From Methylophaga sulfidovorans (GTDB lineage Bacteria > Pseudomonadota > Gammaproteobacteria > Nitrosococcales > Methylophagaceae): a DNA stretch of 64,000 bases. A program made the position numbers and the translations under genes. The stretch covers positions 62,001 through 126,000 of the forward strand of contig NZ_FOSH01000004.1 of NCBI RefSeq assembly GCF_900114205.1, given 5' to 3'. A model generated the notes under the pieces. It made no database searches. It saw only the letters and a program-made list of their open reading frames with translations, and was not told the DNA's origin. Below, in pieces: positions 24,727 through 34,039 of the stretch. The first letter of the stretch is position 1; each line of letters begins with the position of its first letter.

Positions 24727-26109
24727 ATGAAGATTCTGATCCTCGGAGCCGGTCAAGTCGGCGCCTCTGTCGCAGCCACGCTTGCTCGTGAAGACGATGA
24801 TGTCACCCTTGTCGATACCAATAGCACCAACTTACTCAAACTTCAGGATCATTACGATATTCGGACCATTCAGGGGCAAGCCTCTCACCCGGATGTCTTA
24901 GCTAGGGCCGGTGCTGAAGATGCTGATTTGATTCTGGCAGTAACCAATAGTGATGAAACGAATATGGTGGCCTGTCAGATTTGTCATACGCTCTACAATA
25001 CGCCAACTAAAATTGCCCGTATTCGCTCAACTGGCTACCTTTCCACCCCACAATTATTTGATAAAGAAAATCCGCAGTCAATTGCCATTGATATGCTGAT
25101 TAGCCCTGAACAAATTGTGACGGAATATATTCAGCGTCTGATCAGTCACCCAAATGCTTTACAGGTATTAGATTTTGCTGAAGGTAAAGTACAGCTGGTC
25201 GCTGTAAAAGCTTTTCATGGTGGACTGTTGGTTGGGCATCCATTACGTGATTTACGCAAGCATATTCCAAAAACAGAAACCCGGGTTGCTGCCATTTTCC
25301 GTGATGGTCACCCCATCACGCCTACCGGTGACACCACCATTCAGGCTGACGATGAAGTCTTTTTCATCGCTGCGACCAAAGATATTCGCGCTGTCATGGG
25401 CGAACTTCGTCGTCTGGAAAAACCTTATAAACGCATTATGCTGGCAGGTGGCGGTAATATCGGTGCCCGTTTAGCAAAAGCACTGGAACATGATTATCAA
25501 ATCAAATTAATCGAAGCCAATCCTGATCGTGCTGAGTTCTTATCAGAAGAGTTGAGCAACAGCATTGTGCTGTTAGGTGATGTCGCTAATGAAGAGCTGT
25601 TACTCGAAGAAGAAATCGATAAAGTCGATCTGTTTTGCGCCTTAACCAATGATGATGAGGCCAATATCTTATCAGCGATGCTGGCAAAACGACTTGGTGC
25701 CAGTAAGGTTTTATCGCTGATTAATCGTGCAGCCTATGTTGATTTAGTAGAAAGCGGCAGTATTGATATTGCCTTATCACCACAGCAGGCCACCATTGGC
25801 AGTCTGCTGGCCCATATACGTCGTGGCGATATTGTCGCGGTCCACTCCTTGCGCCGTGGTGCAGCAGAAGCCTTAGAAGCCATTGCTCACGGTGACAGTA
25901 GTTCCTCTGTTGTCGTTGGTCGCCGCATTGATGAAATCGACTTACCACCAGGAACGACCATTGGTGCGATTGTACGCGGTGAAGAAGTCATTATTGCCAA
26001 AGATGAAACCATTATTGAATCTGAAGACCACGTTATTTTATTTTTAGTGAATAAACGCTATATAAAAGAGGTCGAACGTTTATTCCAGGTCGGCTTTACC
26101 TTCTTTTAG
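24727..26109 (+). CDS. trkA: Trk potassium uptake system protein TrkA
   Basis: A 460-residue peripheral membrane protein that gates TrkH/TrkG potassium transport. It has two tandem RCK units, each an NAD-binding Rossmann domain ([10 protein letters not shown] at the N-terminus, [10 protein letters not shown] near residue 240) plus a TrkA-C domain. Length is standard. It starts nine bases after the ntrX stop, and its location next to ntrYX is conserved in related bacteria. No trkH is in the window. Confidence 0.96.
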   Translation: MKILILGAGQVGASVAATLAREDDDVTLVDTNSTNLLKLQDHYDIRTIQGQASHPDVLARAGAEDADLILAVTNSDETNMVACQICHTLYNTPTKIARIRSTGYLSTPQLFDKENPQSIAIDMLISPEQIVTEYIQRLISHPNALQVLDFAEGKVQLVAVKAFHGGLLVGHPLRDLRKHIPKTETRVAAIFRDGHPITPTGDTTIQADDEVFFIAATKDIRAVMGELRRLEKPYKRIMLAGGGNIGARLAKALEHDYQIKLIEANPDRAEFLSEELSNSIVLLGDVANEELLLEEEIDKVDLFCALTNDDEANILSAMLAKRLGASKVLSLINRAAYVDLVESGSIDIALSPQQATIGSLLAHIRRGDIVAVHSLRRGAAEALEAIAHGDSSSSVVVGRRIDEIDLPPGTTIGAIVRGEEVIIAKDETIIESEDHVILFLVNKRYIKEVERLFQVGFTFF

Positions 26110-26116
26110 GAGTGTT

Positions 26117-26677
26117 ATGGAGTCTTCATTACAAAACCATTTTCTGATTGCGATGCCTAATCTGGCCGATTCGTTTTTTTATCGCTCAGTCATTTATCTA
26201 TGCGAACATGATAAAAATGGCGCCATGGGTCTGATTATTAACCGACCGACCCGAGTCATGTTAGAAGAACTCTTATCTCATCTTCATATTGATAATCCAT
26301 CTGAAAGTATAAAAAGTACCCCGGTTTTATTTGGCGGACCGGTACAAAAAGGTCAGGGGATGGTAATACATGATCAGGCTCAATCTCCCTGGAAATCGAG
26401 TTTACAATTATCTGAAGATGTTATCTTGACCACATCCACGGATATTCTAGAAGCTATTGGTACCGATGAAGGTCCATCCAACGCTCTGGTCACTCTGGGC
26501 TACGCTGGCTGGTCAGCAGGACAGTTAGAAGAGGAACTCATGGAAAATAGCTGGTTAACTGTTCCAGCCAGTCATGAGTTATTATTTTCCACACCGGCTG
26601 AACAACGCTGGCAGGCGGCCGCTAAATCCATCGGCGTTGATATTAATCTGATGTCTAACTTTGCAGGTCATTCATGA
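26117..26677 (+). CDS. yqgE: YqgE/AlgH family protein (UPF0301)
   Basis: A 186-residue cytoplasmic protein of the UPF0301 family, recognisable from LIAMPNLADSFFYRSVIYLCEHD, GAMGLIINRP and GYAGWSAGQLEEE. The function is unproven. In Pseudomonas the homologue is called AlgH because of an effect on alginate. It overlaps ruvX by four bases (ATGA) and begins the operon that runs on to pyrC'. Confidence 0.94.
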   Translation: MESSLQNHFLIAMPNLADSFFYRSVIYLCEHDKNGAMGLIINRPTRVMLEELLSHLHIDNPSESIKSTPVLFGGPVQKGQGMVIHDQAQSPWKSSLQLSEDVILTTSTDILEAIGTDEGPSNALVTLGYAGWSAGQLEEELMENSWLTVPASHELLFSTPAEQRWQAAAKSIGVDINLMSNFAGHS

Positions 26678-27093
26678 GTACAGCCAGAACCTTACTTGGT
26701 TTCGATTTTGGCATGAAAAATATCGGCATAGCCGTTGGACAAGAGTTAACGGCGACCGCAAATCCACTGACCGCAATCAAAGCACGTGATGGTATTCCGG
26801 ACTGGTCACAAATTGAAAAACTGCTAAAAGAATGGCAACCCGATTTGCTCATCGTTGGTCTTCCTCTGAATATGGATGGCACTGAGCAAGAAATGACCGC
26901 CGCCGCCAAACGCTTTGGAAATCGGCTGAATGGTCGCTTTAATATTCCTGTGGAATGGCAAGATGAAAGACTGACAACATACGAAGCACTAGACCAAATG
27001 GGAATCCGCAGTAAAATGGACTCTCGTCAACGCAGTGACGTCGATCAGTTATCTGCACAACTCATACTTCAATCATGGCTGAACCAACAATGA
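26674..27093 (+). CDS. ruvX: Putative pre-16S rRNA nuclease / Holliday junction resolvase (RuvX/YqgF)
   Basis: A 139-residue RNase H-fold nuclease. Catalytic acids are visible in [14 protein letters not shown], in the DERLTT segment and in the C-terminal [12 protein letters not shown]. The usual VGLPLNMDG motif is present. Evidence in E. coli favours a role in 16S rRNA 5' processing. It is coupled to yqgE upstream and pyrR downstream by four-base ATGA-type overlaps. Confidence 0.94.
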   Translation: MSTARTLLGFDFGMKNIGIAVGQELTATANPLTAIKARDGIPDWSQIEKLLKEWQPDLLIVGLPLNMDGTEQEMTAAAKRFGNRLNGRFNIPVEWQDERLTTYEALDQMGIRSKMDSRQRSDVDQLSAQLILQSWLNQQ

Positions 27094-27614
27094 CCATCGC
27101 ACTGACTCAAACTCAAGTTCAGAACCTGCTCAATGATATGGCAGCAGATATTCGCGATAAATTCGCGGATAAACAACCGTTACTCGTCGGTATTCATACC
27201 GGCGGAGTATGGGTTGCCAAAGCTTTACAAGCTATTTTGGGTGACGACTTTTTCGACGCCCCGCTCGGCACCCTTAATATTGCTTATTATCGGGATGATT
27301 TCACCCGCATAGGCATGCATCCTCAGGTAACACCTTCGGATTTACCTTTTGCCGTCGATGGCCGTCATCTGATTCTGGTTGATGATGTACTTCATAGTGG
27401 ACGAACTACCCGTGCAGCCCTCAATGAGATTTTTGACTATGGCCGCCCAGCCAGCGTCACCCTGGTGGTTTTGGTTGACCGTAATGGACGTGAACTGCCT
27501 ATCCAGGCAGACATCATCGGGAAAACTGTTGAAGTCACTAAAGGCCAACATATCAAACTCATCAACAGCTCTGGATTACAGTTGGAATATCGAAATAAGG
27601 GCAAGGCTGAATGA
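27090..27614 (+). CDS. pyrR: PyrR bifunctional regulator / uracil phosphoribosyltransferase homologue
   Basis: A 174-residue phosphoribosyltransferase-fold protein with the PRPP loop [15 protein letters not shown]. The start at 27090 is chosen because its ATG overlaps the ruvX stop (ATGA); an ATG at 27075 would overlap further. In Gram-positives PyrR attenuates pyr mRNA. In Pseudomonas-type operons such as this one it precedes pyrB and may act on transcription. I found no PyrR-binding attenuator upstream, so the regulatory role here is unproven. Confidence 0.93.
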   Translation: MTIALTQTQVQNLLNDMAADIRDKFADKQPLLVGIHTGGVWVAKALQAILGDDFFDAPLGTLNIAYYRDDFTRIGMHPQVTPSDLPFAVDGRHLILVDDVLHSGRTTRAALNEIFDYGRPASVTLVVLVDRNGRELPIQADIIGKTVEVTKGQHIKLINSSGLQLEYRNKGKAE

Positions 27615-28585
27615 ATAACAACCAATTGACGGAAAACGGTCAGCTACGCCATTTTCTCACGATTGAAGGGCTAAAAAAGCCGTTACTGACTGAAATTATG
27701 GACCGTGCAGAACAATTTTCGGGCATTACCAATCGTCAGGTAAAAAAAGTCCCTATCCTGCGCGGTAAAACCATCGTTAACCTGTTCTTCGAAAACAGCA
27801 CCCGTACCCGCTCAACCTTTGAGCTGGCGGCTAAGCGTTTGTCTGCTGATGTGATGAACTTTAATATCAGCACCTCAGCCACCTCTAAAGGTGAAAGTTT
27901 GCTGGATACACTGCATAACCTTGAGTCAATGCACACCGATATGTTTGTGGTCAGACACAATCAAAGTGGTGCAGCTGAATTTATTGCTCAGCATGTGTCT
28001 CCTCATGTCAGCGTTATTAATGCTGGTGATGGCTGTCATGCCCACCCCACACAAGCCATGCTTGATATGTTTACCATCCGTCGCCATAAAAACAACTTCC
28101 CGGATCTTCGGGTCGCGATTGTTGGTGACATTTTGCACTCACGGGTCGCTCGTTCGCAGATTCAGGCACTATCTACTTTAGGTGTGGGTGAAATTCGGGT
28201 TATTGGTCCCAAGACCTTACTGCCTGCCGATTGCCAAACACTTGGCGTACATGTCTATCACGATATGGAAGCGGGCTTAGAGGATGTTGATGTGGTTATT
28301 ATGCTGCGTCTGCAACTTGAACGTATGCAAGGAGCTTTAATCCCAAGTGCTAGGGAGTATTTCCACTGCTTTGGGCTGACAGACGATAAACTCAAACTCG
28401 CTAAACCTGACGCTATTGTGATGCATCCTGGCCCCATCAATCGCGGTGTTGAAATTGCTTCTTCAGTCGCCGATGGTCCGCAGTCTGTCATATTAGAACA
28501 AGTGACTCATGGAATAGCCGTCAGGATGGCTGTCATGTCCATGGCGATGGGTGCACAATCTGAACAAAACGAGCTGCCAGCATGA
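27611..28585 (+). CDS. pyrB: Aspartate carbamoyltransferase catalytic subunit
   Basis: A 324-residue enzyme that forms carbamoyl-aspartate in pyrimidine synthesis. It carries the carbamoyl-phosphate site [15 protein letters not shown] and downstream [26 protein letters not shown]. No pyrI regulatory chain follows. Instead a pyrC-like gene overlaps the stop by four bases, as in Pseudomonas, where ATCase is a dodecamer of PyrB and the inactive PyrC'. Confidence 0.97.
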   Translation: MNNNQLTENGQLRHFLTIEGLKKPLLTEIMDRAEQFSGITNRQVKKVPILRGKTIVNLFFENSTRTRSTFELAAKRLSADVMNFNISTSATSKGESLLDTLHNLESMHTDMFVVRHNQSGAAEFIAQHVSPHVSVINAGDGCHAHPTQAMLDMFTIRRHKNNFPDLRVAIVGDILHSRVARSQIQALSTLGVGEIRVIGPKTLLPADCQTLGVHVYHDMEAGLEDVDVVIMLRLQLERMQGALIPSAREYFHCFGLTDDKLKLAKPDAIVMHPGPINRGVEIASSVADGPQSVILEQVTHGIAVRMAVMSMAMGAQSEQNELPA

Positions 28586-29859
28586 AGATTCGTATAAAAA
28601 ATGGGCGTGTTATTGATCCCGCCAGTCAATTTGATGCACGACAAGATGTTTATATCAGTGACGGTAAAATTATCGCTATCGGCGAACAGCTTGAAGGATT
28701 TGATGCCGATAAAACGATAGATGCCACTGGCTTAATAGTAAGCCCAGGCCTTATTGACCTCAGTGTTAGAGTCCGTGAGCCAGGACAGGAGCACACAGCC
28801 ACCATCCTGACAGAAACTAAGGCAGCTGCTGCAGGAGGCATTACCACCGTATGCGTACCTCCTGATACCGCTCCAGTAATAGATAACCCCACCGTCGTTG
28901 AATTAATTGACGATCGCGCCAAAAAATCTGGTCGCAGCATGGTATTAACCATGGGTGCAATGACCCAGAATCTGGGCAGTGAATTATTAGCCGAGATGGC
29001 CAGACTGAAAGCAGCTGGTTGTGTTGGTATCAGTAATGGACTCTCTCCAATTAAAAACAGTGTCATCATGCAAAGAGCGATGTCTTATGCTGCCACATTG
29101 GATATGACCGTCTTTATTACTGCTTCCGATCCCTGGTTACAAAGTCAGGGCTGTGTACATGAAGGCGCAGTCAGCTCACGACTTGGTTTAGGCGGTATCG
29201 CAGAAAGTGCCGAGACCATTGCTGTCAGTCGTGATTTAATTTTGATTGAACAAACCGGAGTACGTGCTCACTTTCATAATTTATCTACTGGTAAAGCCGT
29301 CAAATTAATTCGTGAAGCACAAAATCGTGGTTTACCCGTCACTGCTGATGTCAGTGCACATCACCTGCATTTATCCGAGCATGACCTAGGTAACTATGAT
29401 GCGTTGAGCCATGTCTTACCGCCATTTCGCAGTATCCGCGACCGTGAGCAATTGCAACAAGGTGTCCGTGATGGCGTTATATCAGCGATATCCTCTCATC
29501 ATCAACCACTTGATAAAGACGATAAGTTAGGCCCATTTGCAGAAACAAAACCTGGTATTTCTGGTCTTGAAACCTTATTACCATTAACAATGAAGTTGGT
29601 AGAAGATGACGAGGTCAATTTGCATACCGCTTTAGCGGCTTTAACCTGTAACCCGGCAGATATTCTGGGTATCAACTCAGGGCAGTTGAAAGTAGGCGCT
29701 GTCGCCGATATTTGCCTGATTGACCCTGATTCAGAATATGAATGCCAGCCATTAAATTTTGTTAGTGCCGGAAAGAACAGTCCGTTTGAAGGCTGGTTAT
29801 TTAACCATCAGGTTAGTCACACACTATTTCATGGCCGCTTAGTTCATGAACGAGATTAA
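28582..29859 (+). CDS. pyrX: Non-catalytic dihydroorotase-like subunit PyrC' (PyrX)
   Basis: A 425-residue class I dihydroorotase homologue. The metal motif, normally DLHVHLREPG, reads [10 protein letters not shown], so both histidines (positions 61 and 63) are lost. The later TDHAPH motif reads SSHHQP, losing the catalytic Asp. It is therefore almost certainly inactive as an enzyme. In Pseudomonas the equivalent subunit is needed to assemble active ATCase with PyrB. A functional pyrC must lie elsewhere in the genome. It overlaps pyrB by four bases. Confidence 0.92.
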   Translation: MKIRIKNGRVIDPASQFDARQDVYISDGKIIAIGEQLEGFDADKTIDATGLIVSPGLIDLSVRVREPGQEHTATILTETKAAAAGGITTVCVPPDTAPVIDNPTVVELIDDRAKKSGRSMVLTMGAMTQNLGSELLAEMARLKAAGCVGISNGLSPIKNSVIMQRAMSYAATLDMTVFITASDPWLQSQGCVHEGAVSSRLGLGGIAESAETIAVSRDLILIEQTGVRAHFHNLSTGKAVKLIREAQNRGLPVTADVSAHHLHLSEHDLGNYDALSHVLPPFRSIRDREQLQQGVRDGVISAISSHHQPLDKDDKLGPFAETKPGISGLETLLPLTMKLVEDDEVNLHTALAALTCNPADILGINSGQLKVGAVADICLIDPDSEYECQPLNFVSAGKNSPFEGWLFNHQVSHTLFHGRLVHERD

Positions 29860-29874
29860 GTTAAGGGAAACAAA

Positions 29875-30066
29875 ATGAAATCACTAAAAACTGTTTTATG
29901 CTTTGTCGCGCTGCTTGGTGCATTTTTCCTGGTTAGCGCCTGTAGCCCTGAGGTAGGTAGCGAAGACTGGTGCCAAATGATGAGAGATAAAGCCAAAGGC
30001 GACTGGACCGCCAATGAAGCGGCTGATTTCACTCAATACTGTATTTTTCCAAGCAATGACAAATAA
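29875..30066 (+). CDS. DUF3012 small lipoprotein
   Basis: A 63-residue protein with a signal peptide ending in the lipobox VSAC. It is followed by the compact DUF3012 core (EVGSEDWCQMMRDK, DWTANEAADFTQYC) with two cysteines. Function unknown; probably lipid-anchored in the envelope. It starts 15 bases after pyrX with an aaggg-type ribosome site and overlaps the next gene by 11 bases, so it is a rider at the end of the pyr operon. Confidence 0.85.
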   Translation: MKSLKTVLCFVALLGAFFLVSACSPEVGSEDWCQMMRDKAKGDWTANEAADFTQYCIFPSNDK

Positions 30067-30805
30067 ACTCTACGCGCTCGACTTCGATGGTGTTATCTGT
30101 GATAGCGCCATCGAAACCGGTATGGCTGGCTGGAAAGTAGCTTTAAAACTATGGGCTGATATGCCAAAAGACATACCCGAAGATTTGACAGAAAAATTCC
30201 GTCAGGTCCGACCAGTCATGGAAACCGGTTATGAAGCTGTGCTGATCATGCGACTATTGTATGAAGGCATGGCTGTGGAGACTATCATGTCCGCCTTCCA
30301 TCATCAGATGGAAGCTTTGATGATTCGTGATGATATGTTTGTGGATGAACTGAAAGAAATTTTTGGTTCAACACGTGATGAGTGGATTCACGATGACTTC
30401 GATAGCTGGATTGCCATGAACCCATTATTCAATGGTATCGCTGAGAAAATTCGTTCTATTCCAACAGATAACCTGGTCATCATTACCACAAAACAAGAGC
30501 GTTTTGTTGATCATATTCTCAAGGCTAATCAGATTTCATTACCTATTGAACAGGTTTATGGCCTGGATCGAAATATGAGCAAACAACAGATCCTGAATGA
30601 TCTTCATGCGGAAAAAATAAATACACAGATTCTGTTTATTGAAGATAGGCTACCCACACTCATTAATGTCATTACTGACGATCGTCTCGATGATATTCAG
30701 CTCTATCTGGCTGGCTGGGGCTATAACACCTCATCAGATAAAGACAGTGCTAATAACATCGACAGAATTTCTCTTATTCAGCTCTCAGATATAGCTCAAC
30801 TTTAA
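30056..30805 (+). CDS. HAD-superfamily hydrolase
   Basis: A 249-residue cytoplasmic protein with HAD motif I (ALDFDGVICDS), whose first Asp is the nucleophile. A helical cap follows, then motif II (VIITTKQ) and motif IV (ILFIEDRLPTL). The substrate cannot be read from sequence; phosphoglycolate phosphatase-like enzymes share this layout. The start at 30056 lies inside the DUF3012 end; an earlier frame opening at 30014 overlaps that gene more and is rejected. Confidence 0.85.
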   Translation: MTNKLYALDFDGVICDSAIETGMAGWKVALKLWADMPKDIPEDLTEKFRQVRPVMETGYEAVLIMRLLYEGMAVETIMSAFHHQMEALMIRDDMFVDELKEIFGSTRDEWIHDDFDSWIAMNPLFNGIAEKIRSIPTDNLVIITTKQERFVDHILKANQISLPIEQVYGLDRNMSKQQILNDLHAEKINTQILFIEDRLPTLINVITDDRLDDIQLYLAGWGYNTSSDKDSANNIDRISLIQLSDIAQL

Positions 30806-30992
30806 CCTTCGAAGTCACATACTAACATGACGACAAATATGTGGCTCGATTTTGGATAGATATTCCAATATTTAAATCCAGTCTCGTCGAACGTTTATAG
30901 AACAACAAATTTTGCCTAGCCAGATTTGAGAAGAGGGCGAGCGCGTCAGCTCAGAATAGAAAAATAAGATGGGTGTTTGAATAAAGGAATAA

Positions 30993-31069
30993 TGGCGGAG
31001 CGGACGGGACTCGAACCCGCGACCCCCGGCGTGACAGGCCGGTATTCTAACCAACTGAACTACCGCTCC
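30993..31069 (-). tRNA. tRNA-Asp (anticodon GTC)
   Basis: A 77-base tRNA on the minus strand with the CCA end encoded. The acceptor stem GGAGCGG pairs with CCGCTCC. The D-arm (GTTCAGTTGGTTAGAAT), an anticodon loop with GTC (plus-strand gac at 31033-31035) and the T-loop GGTTCGAGTCC are all in place, and the sequence closely follows the E. coli tRNA-Asp. The flanking 30806-30992 region holds no gene. Confidence 0.97.
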
Positions 31070-31192
31070 ACTATCCTTCTTGGCAGACTTAAAAATCGTC
31101 TGTTGGCCGAAGAAGCGAGAGAATATACAGCAATTTTTACAAAGGTGTTAGTGTTTCCTGTAAAAATTTTCTCTCTCGCCTCGAATTTGTCA

Positions 31193-32944
31193 TTAATCCC
31201 TTTTATCCCAATACGCTTTTTTGGCTTTTTGTAATTTTTCATACCCAGCTAGCAGTGCATTATGGCGTTCAAATCCGTGCAGGCTCAGACCGGGTGTATG
31301 TAATTGATGGAAAACTGTTTTTGCATCAACAATGGCGATGCCATCTTGTACATTTTGCTCACCGTACATTAATGATAAATAGTGCTGATAATCTTTATAG
31401 TCACGCTCATCATCCCACTTAATATCCAATAACGCTTTTAAGCAACGATAGAAACGTAATTGCGCCTCATCGCCTTGCCCCAGCGACAAACACCAGTCCA
31501 CCCACTCCAGTGCCTGTTCATCTTCAAGAGCTAAACACAGCATCAATTTGATTTCGCCTAAACGAATAGTCGACCACAGCGTACCTGGATCAGGTGCTAA
31601 ACCAATAAACTGAGCAACAGGTGTATGGTCGTTATAGCCACCATCTTCCAGAGCCACTAATAACTCACGCCACTGCTCTTTGGTACGAAACTTCAGCGAT
31701 AACAAGTCTTCACGGAATAAAGCGCCTTCATTATTATTTTCCCAAAGCAACTCATCTACTGGATAGATATCAGACATACCTGGCACCAGAATACGGCAGG
31801 CATAAACATCGAGATGCTCATAATCGGCAATATAGATATCAAACCCCATCTCATGAATGATGTCGGTCAAATAAGTAAATTCATCGCGGGTTGGAGCGTC
31901 ATGATCCCAGTCAAAAAAGTCATAATCCGGCGCATCACGGAAAAAGTCGTAAGACACATAACCACTGGAATCAATAAAGTGCATTTCCAGATTTTGTGGT
32001 GAGGCCACCTCTTCCATATCAAATGTCGGTGGATGGAAGACGTCTAACTGATCCAAACCTCTACCTTGTAGTAACTCGGTGACGGTTCTTTCCAAAGCCA
32101 CTTCAAAACTAGGATGAGCACCAAAAGAAGCAAACACAGAGCCATCTTTTGGATTAATCAAAGTGACATTCATCACCGGGAATTGCCCACCTAAAGAAGC
32201 ATCTGCCACCTTTAGGTGATAGCCGTGTTGTTCTAGTTCGTACAATGCCGCTTTAATTTTAGGGAATCGGTCGAGTACGTACTGAGGCACTTCCGGTAAA
32301 CAAATCCCTTCAGCAATAATGTGATTTTTCACATAGCGCTCAAACACTTCAGATAAGCCTTGAACACGTGCCTCATTCTGCGTATTACCGGCTGACATAC
32401 CGTTACTGACATAAATATTGCCAATGATATTAACGGGGAAATAAATGGTTTGATAATCTCGTTGACGAATATAGGGTACTGCACAAATCCCTCTATCCCC
32501 GACGCCGGAATTGGTATCAAATAATTTCTCTGCGGTCAGCGCTCTTTCTGGATCAAAGTGATCCCACAAACCTTCATCTAATAAACCTTCTGGTATTTCA
32601 CCATCATTGGAAACAAACCAGCGCTCGTTGGGGTAATGCACAAATGGTGCCTGGCTATGTTGCTCGCCTAGATAAAAATCGGCAAAAAAGTAATTGCAAC
32701 TTAGGCGCTCAAAATACTCACCCAAGGCACTGGCTAAACAGGCTTTAGCAGAACTGCCTTTGCCATTGGTAAACATTAACGGACAGCTTTTATCCCGTAT
32801 ATGCACAGAATAAACATGACTGACCGGATTCAGCCACGAAGCTTCTTCAACATCAAAACCAAATACCTTTAACTTTGCTTGCATGGTCGCAATGCTGGTT
32901 TCCAGATCACGATCTTTACCTTTAATAAATGTTTGTTGAGTCAT
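31193..32944 (-). CDS. ycaO: YcaO-domain protein (E. coli YcaO type, RimO accessory factor)
   Basis: A 583-residue YcaO ATP-dependent enzyme of the E. coli YcaO type, the same size as that protein. ATP-binding family motifs include NGKGSSAKACLASALGEYFER and the EARVQGLSEVFERYVKN helix. The C-terminal region after about residue 400 is the extra helical domain of this subfamily. E. coli YcaO helps RimO thiomethylate ribosomal protein S12, while other YcaO proteins make azolines. No precursor peptide, dehydrogenase or RimO gene is next to it. The start at 32944 is preferred over a frame extension to 32956. Confidence 0.92.
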   Translation of the reverse strand: MTQQTFIKGKDRDLETSIATMQAKLKVFGFDVEEASWLNPVSHVYSVHIRDKSCPLMFTNGKGSSAKACLASALGEYFERLSCNYFFADFYLGEQHSQAPFVHYPNERWFVSNDGEIPEGLLDEGLWDHFDPERALTAEKLFDTNSGVGDRGICAVPYIRQRDYQTIYFPVNIIGNIYVSNGMSAGNTQNEARVQGLSEVFERYVKNHIIAEGICLPEVPQYVLDRFPKIKAALYELEQHGYHLKVADASLGGQFPVMNVTLINPKDGSVFASFGAHPSFEVALERTVTELLQGRGLDQLDVFHPPTFDMEEVASPQNLEMHFIDSSGYVSYDFFRDAPDYDFFDWDHDAPTRDEFTYLTDIIHEMGFDIYIADYEHLDVYACRILVPGMSDIYPVDELLWENNNEGALFREDLLSLKFRTKEQWRELLVALEDGGYNDHTPVAQFIGLAPDPGTLWSTIRLGEIKLMLCLALEDEQALEWVDWCLSLGQGDEAQLRFYRCLKALLDIKWDDERDYKDYQHYLSLMYGEQNVQDGIAIVDAKTVFHQLHTPGLSLHGFERHNALLAGYEKLQKAKKAYWDKRD

Positions 32945-32949
32945 TATTT

Positions 32950-32990
32950 TTTCCAAAAAATAACCCCCTGTCCGATACGAACAGAGGGTT
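32950..32990 (-). terminator. Terminator between the cupredoxin gene and ycaO
   Basis: A 10-bp stem with one mismatch (32962-32971 with 32981-32990) followed on the minus strand by ttattttttgg. The T-tract is directly followed by the ycaO ribosome site and start. ycaO expression from an upstream promoter would therefore be limited by this element. Confidence 0.75.
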
Positions 32991-33012
32991 GATTGACATC
33001 ATCAGCTGTTTT

Positions 33013-33741
33013 TTACATTTTTTCAGCAGCAGCAATCGCTTTTCTTACTAAACGTCCTGCAGCGCCTTTGGCGTCAGCCGCTTTGATTTGATCCAGGTTG
33101 ACAGGCTTACCAACGATGATGGCACCGCCCATGCCAGCGCCAAAGTGTGGCGTACATTTGTATACATAAATACCTTCAACGGTAAACGTACGCTGATAAT
33201 TTTCACCCATTTTTGAATGCCATGCTTCAGCACCTTCCGGAATCAGGCCTTTCAGAGATTGGGTGTCATGTGTCGGCATATTTTCCCAAGCGACAGTATC
33301 ACCAGGCTGAATTTCAATCACTAGTGGATCGTATTTCAGACCAACCGCAGTCACAATATGTGTTTTAGCTTCAGCGGGGGCTTTTGTTTGCTCTGCAGGT
33401 GCCGCTTCAGCTTGTTTTTCTTCAACTGGAGTCGTCGCGTCTTCCATCGTATCCGGCTCTGCAATCGCACCTTCATCTACAACGGTTTCAGGTACGGCTT
33501 CATTCGCATCTTCCATGTGCTCGGTAGCTGTCTCATTCACTCCACCGACTTCATTTTGTGCCAATGGTTGTGTTGACTCATCTTTCACTGACGCTGGTGC
33601 AACGGCATCATCAGACTCATTGGATGAGACATTGGCATAACGTTCTTTACTATCATTCACAAACACCGTAGAGACGGCTGCCACAACAAAGATTGCTAAT
33701 AATGCAATCACAATAGCGATTAAGACCGATTTTTTCTTCAT
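33013..33741 (-). CDS. Membrane-anchored plastocyanin/pseudoazurin-like copper protein
   Basis: A 242-residue protein. The start at 33741 follows a perfect aggagg ribosome site; a frame opening upstream at 33882 is spurious. An N-terminal uncleaved hydrophobic helix (about 5-27) is followed by an acidic Ala/Glu/Pro/Thr-rich linker of about 100 residues and then a cupredoxin domain. Type 1 copper ligands are visible: His in PTHDTQ, then Cys and His in YKCTPHF and Met in GAGMGG. It is probably an electron carrier tethered to the periplasmic face of the inner membrane. Its partner is unknown. Confidence 0.87.
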   Translation of the reverse strand: MKKKSVLIAIVIALLAIFVVAAVSTVFVNDSKERYANVSSNESDDAVAPASVKDESTQPLAQNEVGGVNETATEHMEDANEAVPETVVDEGAIAEPDTMEDATTPVEEKQAEAAPAEQTKAPAEAKTHIVTAVGLKYDPLVIEIQPGDTVAWENMPTHDTQSLKGLIPEGAEAWHSKMGENYQRTFTVEGIYVYKCTPHFGAGMGGAIIVGKPVNLDQIKAADAKGAAGRLVRKAIAAAEKM

Positions 33742-34039
33742 GATTCCTCCTGGATAAAAGTTTATACACAAATGATAACACTCTCGACTAGCGATTTTGT
33801 GTAGAGAAAACAATATTCTCATTAAAACTCTGTCATAATTACAGCAGTAGAACTCTTCATTACCTACATTCATGGTAAACAATAAGTTCCATGTGTTAAC
33901 AGACGTTCTGGCATAACCTCCACTTTTACATCACTTCTTGTCGATGTAACAAAACCGTGACTGTTAACCTTATCCAACAACACACGCTGAATAATGCGAA
34001 GACGCTGTTTTCACTATAAAGCTTTATATTGAGTAAATT

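Noticed and set aside
30806-30992. Possible second tRNA or small RNA next to tRNA-Asp
   Set aside because: No cloverleaf, clear terminator or promoter could be seen in these 187 bases.
31193-33741. ycaO plus cupredoxin as a thiazole/oxazole-modified peptide cluster
   Set aside because: No short precursor peptide, E1-like partner, flavin dehydrogenase or exporter is nearby, and the YcaO belongs to the E. coli YcaO type.
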